This document shows positions 22,257 through 33,444 of a stretch of 64,000 nucleotides of DNA, piece by piece. Below the pieces are notes generated by a model. It was not told the origin of the DNA. It did not search any database and saw nothing but the letters and a program-made list of their open reading frames with translations. Made by a program: the position numbers and the translations under genes. The first letter of the stretch is position 1. Each line of letters starts with the position of its first letter. The DNA comes from Trifolium pratense (lineage: Eukaryota; Streptophyta; Magnoliopsida; Fabales; Fabaceae), in assembly GCF_020283565.1 (NCBI RefSeq), contig NC_060060.1, positions 4,278,001-4,342,000 of the forward strand, read 5' to 3'.

Positions 22257-25200
22257 TTTATAATAAGTTACAACCCGAAAATAGCTATATAGTGAGCTGC
22301 TGCAAGTCAAATCATCAATCTCTATTATATGATTGTCCCTACATATTGATCTTTGCCTATCGAATGCATCCCAGTAGAAAAATAAATGACTCGTGAAAAT
22401 AATTTAATTAGTTAGTCGAGATATTACATATAATATGTAAAAATTATAGTTCAAATTCTAATACATTTATTTATTTATTTTAAAAGATAAAATTTTAATC
22501 ACTAAATTATTTAATCAAAAACAAAAAAATGACAAATACAATTATCTAATTTTGGTGATGTAATTCGCATACACAATATGTACAAACAAAAAAAATTATA
22601 AGTTCGAACTCGTGTTACACATTGTGCGGATACACACTTGCCACCATAGGTTTATCTTTAGCTGAGTTTACTTGGTGGAACTCTCCTTCCATTGACATTA
22701 GAGATGACATTACTAGAAATAGATTTGATTTCCCTTATTTTAGATTTTGTTAATAGCTTGAGAGTTGGGTTTGGTTCCCTCTACCTTTTATATCTCACTT
22801 TTCTCTTTAGATATTACTATTTGGTATTTTATATATAAAAAATATCAAAATCAAATCCACATTTAGCTGTATTACAATTTTATGAAAAGATATAACGTTT
22901 GTCTGATGGAGGAGATTTTAATGTTAAAAAATGAAATGATAAAGAGGTCGTCGACGATTCAATCCTCATTTTTTTTTGGTACAAATTCAATCCTCATTTC
23001 TAATATAATGCTAACAAATATTAATAATACTAACATTGATAAGTTTTTTTTTTTGGTACAACATTGATAAGTTGTTTTTTTTTTTGAAAGAACATTGATA
23101 AGTTGTTTTTTTTTTTTGAAAGAACATTGATAAGTTGTTTTAAAACCTATATTATAATTTAGTAGTTCAATGACAGACCATATCATTTTTAATAAAATAT
23201 AAATTTTATAATAATAAAAAGTAAATAAAAGATTTTATTAACATTTAATAAAAATAATAAGATTCATATAAACAAGATCCATATTAAACTCCTTTAGATG
23301 ATTCATTTTGAGCAAGAGCAAGAATTCTTATTATACAAGTGACCTTAATGCATATCTTTGTGGGGCATAGCTAGACATGCATCCAATGTATTTGGTCTAA
23401 GCCTTGGTATATTGGATGAGATGTATGTATGGAACCCAGTCACCCACCCCCCACACTATTTTTCTCTTACTTTTTTTTTTTGGGTACTATTGTAATCCAT
23501 TTGTTTACTTTTAAAAATAAAAAACTAAATTGGGAAATCTTCATTAATAAAAAATAATACTAATAATTATTTTATAATATATTTTAAAAAAATTAAACTA
23601 CATTTAAAGTTATAATTGTCAAAATTTTACCACTAAACCAACAAACACTTCATGGAGAATCCATTCTCTATTTGTTTACAAACTGTAAGATAATATATGT
23701 GTTGCTAAATATTAAAACAGGGATTAAAAACAGAAACTAAAAATATTGACGGAAAAAACTCCAGTGACTAAAAAGTGTGAAAAAAATCTTCAAGAACTAA
23801 AATAAAAATTCTGGAAAATTATAGGAACCAAAAATATATTTAGCCTTAAAAAATATTTACATTTACATATTCTAATACTAACAATGCGGTGTATGTGGTT
23901 GGTTTCTTTCTCACAAACAACATTTAAAAGCTATAGCTACAAGAGGCTTTTTCTCTATAGAGTAACATGAAAAAGAAAGGCATAACTTCTTTTTCAACAT
24001 AAAGCTGACTATAACTATTTTATTTTCCACAAGAATCTTAAAGCTTGTGATACATTCTACCTAAAGTTTAGGGGATTACCTTATGTAATTTTATAAAAAC
24101 AAACTGATATTATTGTATTTTTTTTAACCCTTTGCGACGGTTCCCAGTTAAGATGCTTGATGATTCAAAATTCTATCGCAAGATAAATAAAATCTGACCA
24201 ATAAATATTTTTATCAGGAATCAAATTCGAGTTTTCTGTATTCTTATATAAAAAAGATATTCATGTGAAATAAAGTATGAATCTATTGATTTAGTTTGCA
24301 AAAAGTGATTAAGGCTTGTAACTTGTTCTATAATTTAAGAATGAATAGTTGATACTTTTTTTAAAGCATAGCTAACATTTAATTCTTTTTGAAGTATTTT
24401 GTGACTTGTGAGAGTGAAACAAGAGAGTGAGAAAATGAATTTATGAGAGAGATAGAGAGAGATGTGGAGAAAATATGAAAATAAAGGATATAGGTCCCAT
24501 TTTTTCTAGGCCCCATTTTCTACATTAACAAGATTAAAATTGGAGTTAAGTAGGTGCACAAAAAAGTGAGCTTCGGTGACACAAATCATTTGTATGTATC
24601 ATTAACTTCTTCTTACCTTTATTAGTGGTGCAGCGTTTTGCAAATGGAAGCATATGCACCTCTAATTTTTATATTTCATAAATTGATACAAGTTATAGGT
24701 ACGATCCTTATATCAAAGCCGATGGTGAGAAATTTGGATAATATGCATGCGATTTTAAGTTCATTTTTTATTAGCAACATTTGTAAATAAAAAAAGTTAT
24801 ATGTTATGAAATTAAATTACATGCGGCCGGACCGTATGAACTGCAAGCAGTCTGAATCGTCTGATCATAATTAGACTGTTTAGCTCTTAAGACAGTTTTA
24901 TTTTTATTTTTATTTAATATACAATTTTAAAATGATATCTAAACGGTTCGATCAAGATTAGAAAATCTGAAACTTATCAATTATATGACAGTACCATTTT
25001 TCGACATTACACAATTTGATTCCTATTATGTTACACTTAATTAGGTGCTTTTGATTTGGCAGCCTGCAACAATCATAACATTAACAGCCTAGAAAAGTCC
25101 TTTTCAACATTCAAGTTCACCCTTAGAATATAGTATAATGTATTGGTTAATTTGCATGAAATCAAAATTAGTTATTTTTCTTGCACCTATAGAGTTTTTT

Positions 25201-26246
25201 TCAACAGCCTATGATATGAATGTTTCTCTCCCTTATGAAATCAGAAACAATAATAGACCTCTGTAGCATAAAAAAAAGTCAAGATAGATATATAATAATA
25301 GACCAAAATTGTCTCTTTTTCTCTATACTATAGCATGTAGGTGGTGCTTGAGTTCGAACTCGGACATTCACTTTTTTTCCTCGGTATTTTTTCGTTTAAT
25401 TGTTTACCACTAGGCCAATTACAGAAAAATATAAATAACTAAATTAGATCTATTTCTTATTCAAGCATCTTTTTTAATGTTGAAAAATAAGGCTTATGTT
25501 TATGGCCAATTCTAACATGAACAAGTCCATCAAGTTGTGCATGGTGCACAAGTAAGGCTTATGTTTATATGCATTTGAATCATTGTTGTGTAGTCATAAT
25601 TGGATGAATGCCGTATTACTTAGGTTGACATTGTCATGCATTCATTTTGTATCCACTCAACTTAAATTGATCGCAAAGCTATGAAGTATCGACACAAACA
25701 TCGAATATAACACCAATGACACTATTGATACTAAGTGATATCAATAATAATTTGAGAAAAATAAATATTTAAATATAACATGTGTAAATATCTTGTCAAT
25801 ATTCGATACTGACTCGTGTGGTACACCAAACACATACCCTTAATGTAATAGACATATAATTATAAAGCATTCTCTCAAGCTCCCACTTTAATCACAACAT
25901 AACATTACAATTGAAATTGTCCAAGGAGAAAAACAAACTTTGAAGTGAAAGCATGTAAAATCCTTGTGAGGTGTGAGTTGCAACCATTTAGTTTTGCAAG
26001 AAATGAAATTGTAGCCTGCTTTGTTTCATGAAAATTATAGGAAAACAAACAATAAAAAGTATACACTATGAACTAATCATACACAAATATTCACCCTTTT
26101 TATATCCTTCCTCTTCTCCCATAAGATCAACCACATAAAATTCACTCTACATTAAAAAAAAATTAATTATAAACAAAATACATAGAACACAAAACTCAAA
26201 CATTAGTTCTAAGTATCTATGTTAAATGTCACAATGAAATATGGAA
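22257..26246. other. Intergenic region upstream of the GRX-like 3' end
   Basis: No gene could be supported over ~4 kb. It contains fragments of tRNA-like SINE sequence (box-B-like AAGTTCGAACTCG at about 22608, GAGTTCGAACTCGGA at about 25350) and a short tandem repeat at 23034-23140. The final ~200 bp before 26247 probably contain the 3' UTR of the minus-strand gene. Confidence 0.45.
23034..23140. repeat. Short tandem repeat, three copies
   Basis: ACATTGATAAGTTGTTTTTT occurs three times at ~32-35 bp spacing, separated by T-runs and GAAAGA. Confidence 0.75.
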
Positions 26247-27545
26247 CTAGAGACAACACATGGAACATCTAATTAGTCCATTTTCATTACAATTAGGACA
26301 CCTTTGAAATCCACACTCACCAACTTCATAATCATGTTTTTGATCATAATCACCTTCATAGTAAATTTTACAACTTCCATAACATGTTTCACAAGGCACA
26401 AACTTTATATCACCACAAGCCTCACATCCACCATCACTTCCTTCAATATCATGAATCTTCTCACAACAATCAAGCAAATTCTCAAGATTCTTATCATCAT
26501 GTAGTTTTTGAATTTCTTCAACTCCACCAATATATTTACTTCCAATAAATACTTTTGGTAATCCTCCTTTACTATAATTTCCTTCACCAAGTAACTCTTT
26601 AAGCTCTTCTTTGAATCCTAAATGCATTGACACATCTCTCTCATCAACCCTTATGCCTAATCCTTTCAAAATCATTCTAACATTGCAACAATCTTCATAA
26701 GTTTTTCTCACCATACGTAGGCTTGTGAAATACAATACAACTTTTTCCTTCTTCCCATGTGAGGAAACCTTGAAATCAACAAAAACATCCTCACTAATTT
26801 TCTTTTCCTCAAAAAAGATTATGTTTTTATCCATCCCCTCTTGTTTTTCTTGAAATGAATTCTTGAATGAAGAAACAACTTTAAAATTATCAAAATCTAA
26901 ATCTTCAACCTTGAGACTTGAATAATTTAATCCCTCCTCAATAATCATATGATCCAACTTGGGTTTGTGTAAATCAATGTCATCATCATTCTCCATGAAA
27001 CTAGCCTTTTGTGGATCAACATGGCCATTAACATTGACATCAAAAGAGAAGGTTTTTAGGTGATTTGGTGATTGAAAAGGACTTGTTTCTTCAAGACCTT
27101 CCATTAGTTCCCATGTATTGATGATAGTTTCATTCTCAAGCTCACAAGTTGGTTTTGTGAGTGGAGTCTTGTTAATAGCTTTTGGCAACTTCTCAATCAT
27201 ATTAGACCATGTATTTGCCTCATTCTCTTCTTTCTTTTTGAAACTCTCAGTAACCTTACCATTTGAAAACATAAAATTTGTCCCGACCTCAGGTCTGTTG
27301 CACTGTTTTTCCCGAATACTGTCTACGTGCAACAGATTTGAGGTCGGAACAAAACTATTGCCTTGACTATGAGATACAAGTTCCAAAGAACCTAATGTTG
27401 TTGATGTTAATGCCACAACATGATAACTATCTCCTTTGCTTTGAGGTGGATGATGAACATGCATTGTGTAGCTTCTAGAAACAGAGCAATAAGGGGTGTT
27501 ACAATGACTACAATATCCCTTTTGTTTGGAACTCACACAACCCAT
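26247..27545 (-). CDS. Glutaredoxin-like protein with C-terminal zinc-binding module
   Basis: An intronless gene of 432 residues. An upstream in-frame ATG would add ten hydrophobic residues. I chose the second ATG because it gives MGCVSSKQK, a typical N-myristoylation plus Cys-palmitoylation start shared by this plant family. A long variable middle (about 30-260) is followed by a glutaredoxin fold from about residue 268 (VVLYFTSLRMVRKTYEDCC; GGLPKVFIGSKYIGGVEEI), then a cysteine module from about 364 (CEACGD, CETCYGSC, CPNC, CSMCCL) with four CxxC pairs. The classical CPYC active site is absent (RKTYEDCC stands in its place), as in relatives of At5g39865 and At3g28850. So redox catalysis is doubtful and a signalling or scaffold role at the membrane is more likely (inference). 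An odd GT/GACCTCAGGTC-type inverted pair occurs at about 27286-27340 in the coding sequence. Confidence 0.93.
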   Translation of the reverse strand: MGCVSSKQKGYCSHCNTPYCSVSRSYTMHVHHPPQSKGDSYHVVALTSTTLGSLELVSHSQGNSFVPTSNLLHVDSIREKQCNRPEVGTNFMFSNGKVTESFKKKEENEANTWSNMIEKLPKAINKTPLTKPTCELENETIINTWELMEGLEETSPFQSPNHLKTFSFDVNVNGHVDPQKASFMENDDDIDLHKPKLDHMIIEEGLNYSSLKVEDLDFDNFKVVSSFKNSFQEKQEGMDKNIIFFEEKKISEDVFVDFKVSSHGKKEKVVLYFTSLRMVRKTYEDCCNVRMILKGLGIRVDERDVSMHLGFKEELKELLGEGNYSKGGLPKVFIGSKYIGGVEEIQKLHDDKNLENLLDCCEKIHDIEGSDGGCEACGDIKFVPCETCYGSCKIYYEGDYDQKHDYEVGECGFQRCPNCNENGLIRCSMCCL

Positions 27546-28970
27546 TATGACAAATAATATGAAATTGATCAACACACAAAGTGTGAATCACACAATAAAA
27601 AAACCAACTTTGAGGAATCAAAAACACCCCACAAAAATATAAAGGAAATTAACAGAAAATCTTATCCACTCAAAGTGCTTGTATTATCAAACAAAAACAA
27701 AATGTCATGTAAAATGTACAAAAACTTATTTACCCAAAAGCGACTGCATAAGATTTAGTTTCAAAATTGAATTGATTGCAAAATGAAATAGAATGGGTGA
27801 GAGATCAATAATTCAATCACCATTCATCATGATTCAATTCTAAGAAAGAAATTTGTGAGTAAAAGGGATTAATATTATTATTGAGACAAAGCAAAAGAGG
27901 AACTAGAAAAAAATATAAAAGGAATGAAATTTGATGAGAATGAGTTATTATAGAAAATGGTTGAACACTATGCTATAATGAGAGATATTGAGATAACACA
28001 ACCACACACACTCTCTCTCTCTCTCTTTTCAACAATACGAAACATCAATGGAAACTCTCTCGTTACTTCCACCCACGTTGTTATGTTATGTCATTGTTGT
28101 TATATTCTTTAATTAATAATTTATGTTACATTTTCAGTTTTATATTTTGTTTTTGATTCTTTTAACATTATATATGTTTGATTTAGGAGGAAAAAGAATA
28201 TGCACGGTCAACCAATATCAATTATATTTTTTGCCACATAATTTCACTAAACTCACTTTCTTAATATGACGTGAAAGAATGTTTCATTCTTATTGATTGT
28301 CGGCGTAAAATTAATTTACACTGACAGTACGTAGTCTTTAAATATTAAAAGACAGATTTTAGGTTCAAAATTTTAAGTTTGAGTCATGTTAATATTCTTA
28401 GAAAAAATAAATGTAAATATTTTTGTAAGTGTTAAAATCTTTTTCTACCTTTGAATCGGACATGATAAGTTAATAAAAAAAGATTATTAGAAAAAATAAA
28501 ATATTATAAATTATTTTTTTATAAATAAAAATTTAGGTGACTTAAAAATTAACTAAACACACACATACGGTCATTGACCAATGTTCACGCGTGAGCAGCG
28601 GTGCCGGTTGCTAGCTAGATCCTAAGAAGATTTTCTAGAAACAATTTTTTTATTCCAGCACCAATTTTTTTGACTGATTCTGGAATTTTGTTTTTTATGC
28701 ATTCTAATAATTCGATTATATTCTATATGCAAATAAGGACTTTTAGCCTTATGTAGGAATTAGAGCTCACAACCAACCATATTATTTTCTAGAACCGATC
28801 ATATAATCCGTAAGCAGGGTCAGAGCCAAGAATTAAAATGTATAGGGGGTCGAGTCCAACAAATATAATTTTGTAAAGTACAAATAAATTTTAAGTATTC
28901 AATTTATGCAAATAATTTAAAAATGTATAAGTAAAAAAAAAATAATAGATTGTTTTTTTCTTAATATTTG
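27546..28970 (-). promoter_or_regulatory. Upstream region of the GRX-like gene
   Basis: Reading on the minus strand, the first ~480 bp upstream are A/T-rich and contain a (GA)n tract (28011-28028 as CT on the plus strand), a common feature of plant 5' leaders. Beyond ~28100 nothing specific is seen. No TATA box could be chosen with confidence. Confidence 0.3.
28011..28028. repeat. (CT)n/(GA)n microsatellite
   Basis: Nine CT units about 470 bp upstream of the GRX-like start codon. Confidence 0.85.
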
Positions 28971-28975
28971 TCAAC

Positions 28976-29320
28976 GTCTACGGTGCACCACTTGGTTAAG
29001 TGGTGCACGGTGTACAAATTATGAATAACACTATAACGAATACGAATTTTATAAAATGTACCGTTGAATTGAAACTTTATATCATATAGATCATCCATGA
29101 AATTTTTTAAAGAAATTGAAAATCATTTGATACGTTATTGAGACCCATCAAGTTTAACGGTTTATGAATTTTTATTAAATACCATTAATCTTTATAATAT
29201 AAACTTTTAATCCAACGATAAATTTTGTAAAATTCGTATTCGTTATATAGTATAATTGACAACTTGTGCACCATGCACCACTATCAAGCGCACCACTTAA
29301 TCAAGTGATGCATGTTAGAC
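28976..29320. mobile_element. Foldback MITE
   Basis: Ends read GTCTACGGTGCACCACTTGG and, on the reversed right, GTCTAACATGCATCACTTGA. Further inside, both arms carry AACGAATACGAATTTTA. Each arm has its own small palindrome (CACCACTT..AAGTGGTG). No TSD could be assigned, so the superfamily is open. Confidence 0.65.
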
Positions 29321-29440
29321 AAAGCCTTCAACTTATATCTTTCAATTAAATTTAGAGGAAAAAGAATATTGTAGACTTTCCAATTTAATATCATGAAGTG
29401 CAATGAAATATAATATCTATGATAAAAATAGTATAATTTT

Positions 29441-29560
29441 GTCCTCGTGAGCTTAGCCATTTGGTAAGGACATCACACAATATGTGCAGAAATCTGGGTT
29501 CGAACCCGAGATACTCCACTTAAGATGGATTTTCTAGCCATTAGGCTACTTGACCAAAAA
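29441..29560 (+). mobile_element. SINE with A-tail
   Basis: tRNA-like 5' part with box A (GAGCTTAGCCATTTGGTAAG) and box B (GGGTTCGAACCCGAG), a 3' part ending AGGCTACTTGACC, then an A-run. Flanked by a perfect 17-bp TSD (AAAAATAGTATAATTTT) at 29424-29440 and 29561-29577. The sequence resembles a SINE type common in legumes (recollection, not a search). Confidence 0.92.
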
Positions 29561-29600
29561 AAAAATAGTATAATTTTTCATTATTTTAATGAGTATATAT

Positions 29601-29953
29601 TATTAGAATTTGAGAGGCCTATACTCAACCACAAAAGTTAGCTTGAGAGTTGATGTTTGCACTACACTTATAAAGGCTATCTTTGTCATATCTCTAGCCA
29701 ATGTGGGACTTCTAACACACCCTCTCACGTCCAGGACTGAACAAGCTGGAACGTGAAATCAACAACAACGGGTGCCCCAAATATGGGAGGTCTCCACAAC
29801 AAACAACAAATGAATCTAGGATATACTCTGATACCATACTAGAATTTGAGAGGCCTATACTCAACCACAAAAGCTAGTTTGAGAGTTGAAGTTTGCACTA
29901 CACTTATAAAGACTATCTTTACCATATCTCTAGCCAATGTGAGACTTCTAACA
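29601..29953 (-). mobile_element. TRIM (terminal-repeat retrotransposon in miniature)
   Basis: Two 117-bp direct repeats, 29601-29717 and 29837-29953, ending CTTCTAACA. Read on the minus strand they start TGTTAGAAGTC. The 119-bp interior has a tRNA-Met primer-binding site next to one repeat (minus strand, TGGTATCAGAGTA, from 29836) and a purine tract (ACGTGAGAGGGTG) next to the other. The flanks share ATAT (29597-29600 and 29954-29957). No coding capacity; depends on an autonomous partner. Confidence 0.9.
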
Positions 29954-29957
29954 ATAT

Positions 29958-31023
29958 CCCACTCCTTCTTTTTTTTTTTTTATGTGATTAAAGAAGACAT
30001 TTTTGTATGACTAACAAGTATTTTTATTGGATAAGCTAAATTGGAGTAGTCCACATGCCTTCTCTTTTTTCAAATTTCAACCTTCAAAAACTTGTTACGT
30101 TCTCCATCAACAATATACCCGTCTTTTCTCTTTACTTTCTTGAAAAAAACAACTCGCATTGTCCAAAAAAAAAAAACTAGGGTCATGTTGGGCTATTAGG
30201 CCAAAATAGTGCATATACACTTGCATTTGTGACGTATGAGCCCATTTGAAAATGCAGGTTATTTTTTTTTTTTTTGTAATAGCATAGTTCTCTAGCTTGG
30301 GTATTTGAAAGAGTTGAATCTAATATTAATTTTTATTTTAATGCTTTGCTATCCCCACCCCACAGTTTTAAATTTACATCCCATCTCTTATACTTTTATC
30401 AAAATATTCTTATACTAGTAATTGAGATTTTTCTTTTAGACAATATATTTGGAGGTTTTTTTTTTTTGGGTCAAGATATATTTTGGAGGCTTACACATTA
30501 CAGTATAAAATATTTTTCGTACCTGATATAAAAAATTTACGAATCTAGAAAATTTAAATTACAACCATTATTTTGAATTTTAAACAATGGGAAACTAAGT
30601 TTTAAGCCTTTGTATTTAGATTTTTAAAATATCATGTAATATTTAAATTTTTACACAGAATAATTTGTAATTGTTACATCATTTAAAAAAAATTATAGTA
30701 ATTATAATTATTTTTAAAATGATATTATTAACAATCAAATTCTCGTAAGAGTAGTTCAGTTGACAACTATCAATAATATTATTAAAAGGACAAAACTTAT
30801 ATGCATTTCTTTAGATGTTGTTATTCCTATTCCTCTCACAAAAAAGGTAGTTATTTATATTTTTTAATTAAAAAAGAAAAAGAAAAATGTTTTTAAATAA
30901 AAATAACTTCCTCCATATATCTAGCACAGTAAAAACTGTGTATATGAAACTGTGCATAAGTTTGGTCCTTATTAAAATGGATGAGGTTTAAAGTTTAAAC
31001 TTCAAATTTCTCACTTCTCCACA

Positions 31024-31069
<46 letters not shown>

Positions 31070-33435
31070 CTTGTATGTCTCATTCTGCTGATGCTGATAG
31101 ATTAATACCTTTAGTTAGGTTCGAACCTAGAATCTTCCTGTTATTTGTGTGAATTTTAGTAGTATTTATCGCTTAGTTTACGATAAAAAAGTTGGAATTC
31201 TCTCATGACGTGGCCAGTATATTACAGTCCATGACCATGTTCCTTTGTTGGAATGAAATGCATAGAGCATGGGAGGTTGGTTTCTATCCAACTAACACGA
31301 ATAGGGAGACTAGGGTGCACTAGGTCTCTAATATGTCTTGTTGGATCTGAATTTTCTTTCCAAACCCAAAATAGCAAACATGTTACTACCCAAATGACCG
31401 AATGTAACTACAATAATCAAACTTAAAATTTGAACTGTTTTATCTTAATCAAGTTAACCAAATGTTGTTGATTGTCTATAAGTGACAAAATTATAATTGC
31501 ACACAACTCAAACTCAATACCACCAACATTTCGATCTACCCGTCCACAACTTAACACAATAACGTCCAACACCATCACCACACCACCGCCGCATCTCTCC
31601 CGTGTTTATGCACGACTTTCATGTATCTTTGTAAATTTCACTACGACCGTTATCTCGGCACTTGTCGATCGTTACATTGTTATGACAACAACACAGTCAA
31701 GTGGCCTACCTTAAAACCAAATGTGTGGGATCCTTTGATTCCTTGTGCTGCCTCACCTAAGCCACATAAAAATGTGAATTATTCCCAAACTAGAGTTGTT
31801 GTGTATGTCTCGAATGTCCGGTAGGTCTGTAGGCACCCTAAGCTATGGCATTTATTGTATTATTGGTGGGGTGCTGAAATGAATTTATATACTAGTCTAG
31901 TACTTTTCATTTTTCTTGCCATGGGGTACGTATCTTAATATGTTTACAAAATGCTAGTCTATAAAGTCTACTAAGATAGGATATAAAGATAGTAATGGAG
32001 ACAAAGACACATATAAGTTGTTAATTTTCAAGGCTCTTCATATTTGGAAACATCAATTGGTTACTATATGCATTTTAATTCGAATATTAACTAATATTCT
32101 ATCAATATGTTCTCTTTAACATAAAAAAGTTTTTATCTACAAATAAAATAAAAAGAAGAAGAAAAATCATGTTGTCATTTCATGCAATTACTACAAGAAA
32201 TTTGACTTTCAGTGACAACAAAAATATTTTCAATAAAAGTCAACACTTCATTTGTATCACCCCATAAACTAATATCAATGTAATGTAAAATTAACCATTG
32301 AATGGAATTTTTTTATCTTTATCGTATCATCTAAATTTGTTTGATCATAAAAATTAAAAAATGTTCATTAACAAATAAAATCATGTAATTGTGTGAGTGT
32401 ACAAATTTTCCCATATTACACATACATACACCATTTTCTCTATATGTACGAATTCTATTATCGAAAGTACAAGAATTAAAAAAAGAATTGAATAATGTAC
32501 ATTATATTTCCCAAATTATCTTTTAGAGAAAATGATCTTGTAATTCACACCATTTAGTTGGGGATTATTTTGTGAAGAAAAAATTTATTTTAATGTAACT
32601 TGTAGTTTGAAATTGTTCTTATAAAAAGGGACACATGTCTTTTACAAAAGAGTCTTATCGAGAAATTTCGTTTAGTTAATTTGTTATGTATACTAAGTGG
32701 TTTATTCCTCTAAAAAATATGAGTGGTTTATTTTGTGCATAGGAAATTATTAAGTGGAACAAATGTATTTTTTATATTCTTTTTAACTCTATAGAGATTG
32801 ATTCTCATGTTTATTTTGCTTTCTTTTAAATTCATATTAAATGTCTAGAAAATGAAAGAAAAAAAAAACTAGTGGAAGCAAGGAACATGGGAACAGAGGA
32901 GCTCAGGAGCATGTGGAGAAGATTCAGAGCACTTTGATGAATTAATTTTTAGGAAAAAAAGAGCAACAATATATTAATAACATAATCTCATTTTATTCCA
33001 AAGAAGATTTTTGAGTTATGCCTACAAACTTCCAATAAATGTAAGTAAAATTCACATTTTTTTTAGATTTATTGTATAATTAATGTATTTAATATATAAT
33101 TTATATCAGATATATTAAATTATACAATAAATCTAATAAAATAAATTTTACTTATATTTTTATTACAAAGGAAGTATTGAGACACTTTGTGGGATCCATA
33201 CTCCAATGATGCCCATTACTACATTACTACCAACACCACATAAATCAATGTGCAAACTGAAAGTGGAGAAAAAAAAAATGTGCAAACTGAATAGATCAGG
33301 TATTGGATTCCTCTCATCAGGCCATCCTTTAATATGCTTAGCATTGGAAAAGTGAAAGCACCCAATGATTTCTCCAACAATGCATGATTGACACACATCA
33401 TATCACATTTTCATATACTTTCTCTGACATTAATT
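29958..33435. other. Intergenic, no gene supported
   Basis: Contains an AT microsatellite (31026-31066), a SINE-like fragment at about 31080-31180 (AGGTTCGAACCTAGAA), a possible CACTA-terminus remnant at 32190-32215 (ACTACAAGAAATTTGAC), and an AT-rich palindrome at about 33040-33160. A slightly GC-richer patch (31470-31830) has overlapping short open frames with no recognisable domain. Confidence 0.45.
31026..31066. repeat. (AT)n microsatellite
   Basis: About 20 AT units. Confidence 0.95.
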
Positions 33436-33444
33436 ATTAAAAAT

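Noticed and set aside
28976..29320. Mutator-type TSD for the foldback element
   Set aside because: The 9-bp flanks (TTTGTCAAC and AAAGCCTTC) do not match, so I left the superfamily open.
29441..29560. tRNA gene suggested by GGGTTCGAACCC
   Set aside because: No cloverleaf can be formed; A-tail and 17-bp TSD make it a SINE. The same applies to other GGTTCGA boxes at 2767, 31090, 35903, 45120, 48578, 54214, 60735 and 61337.
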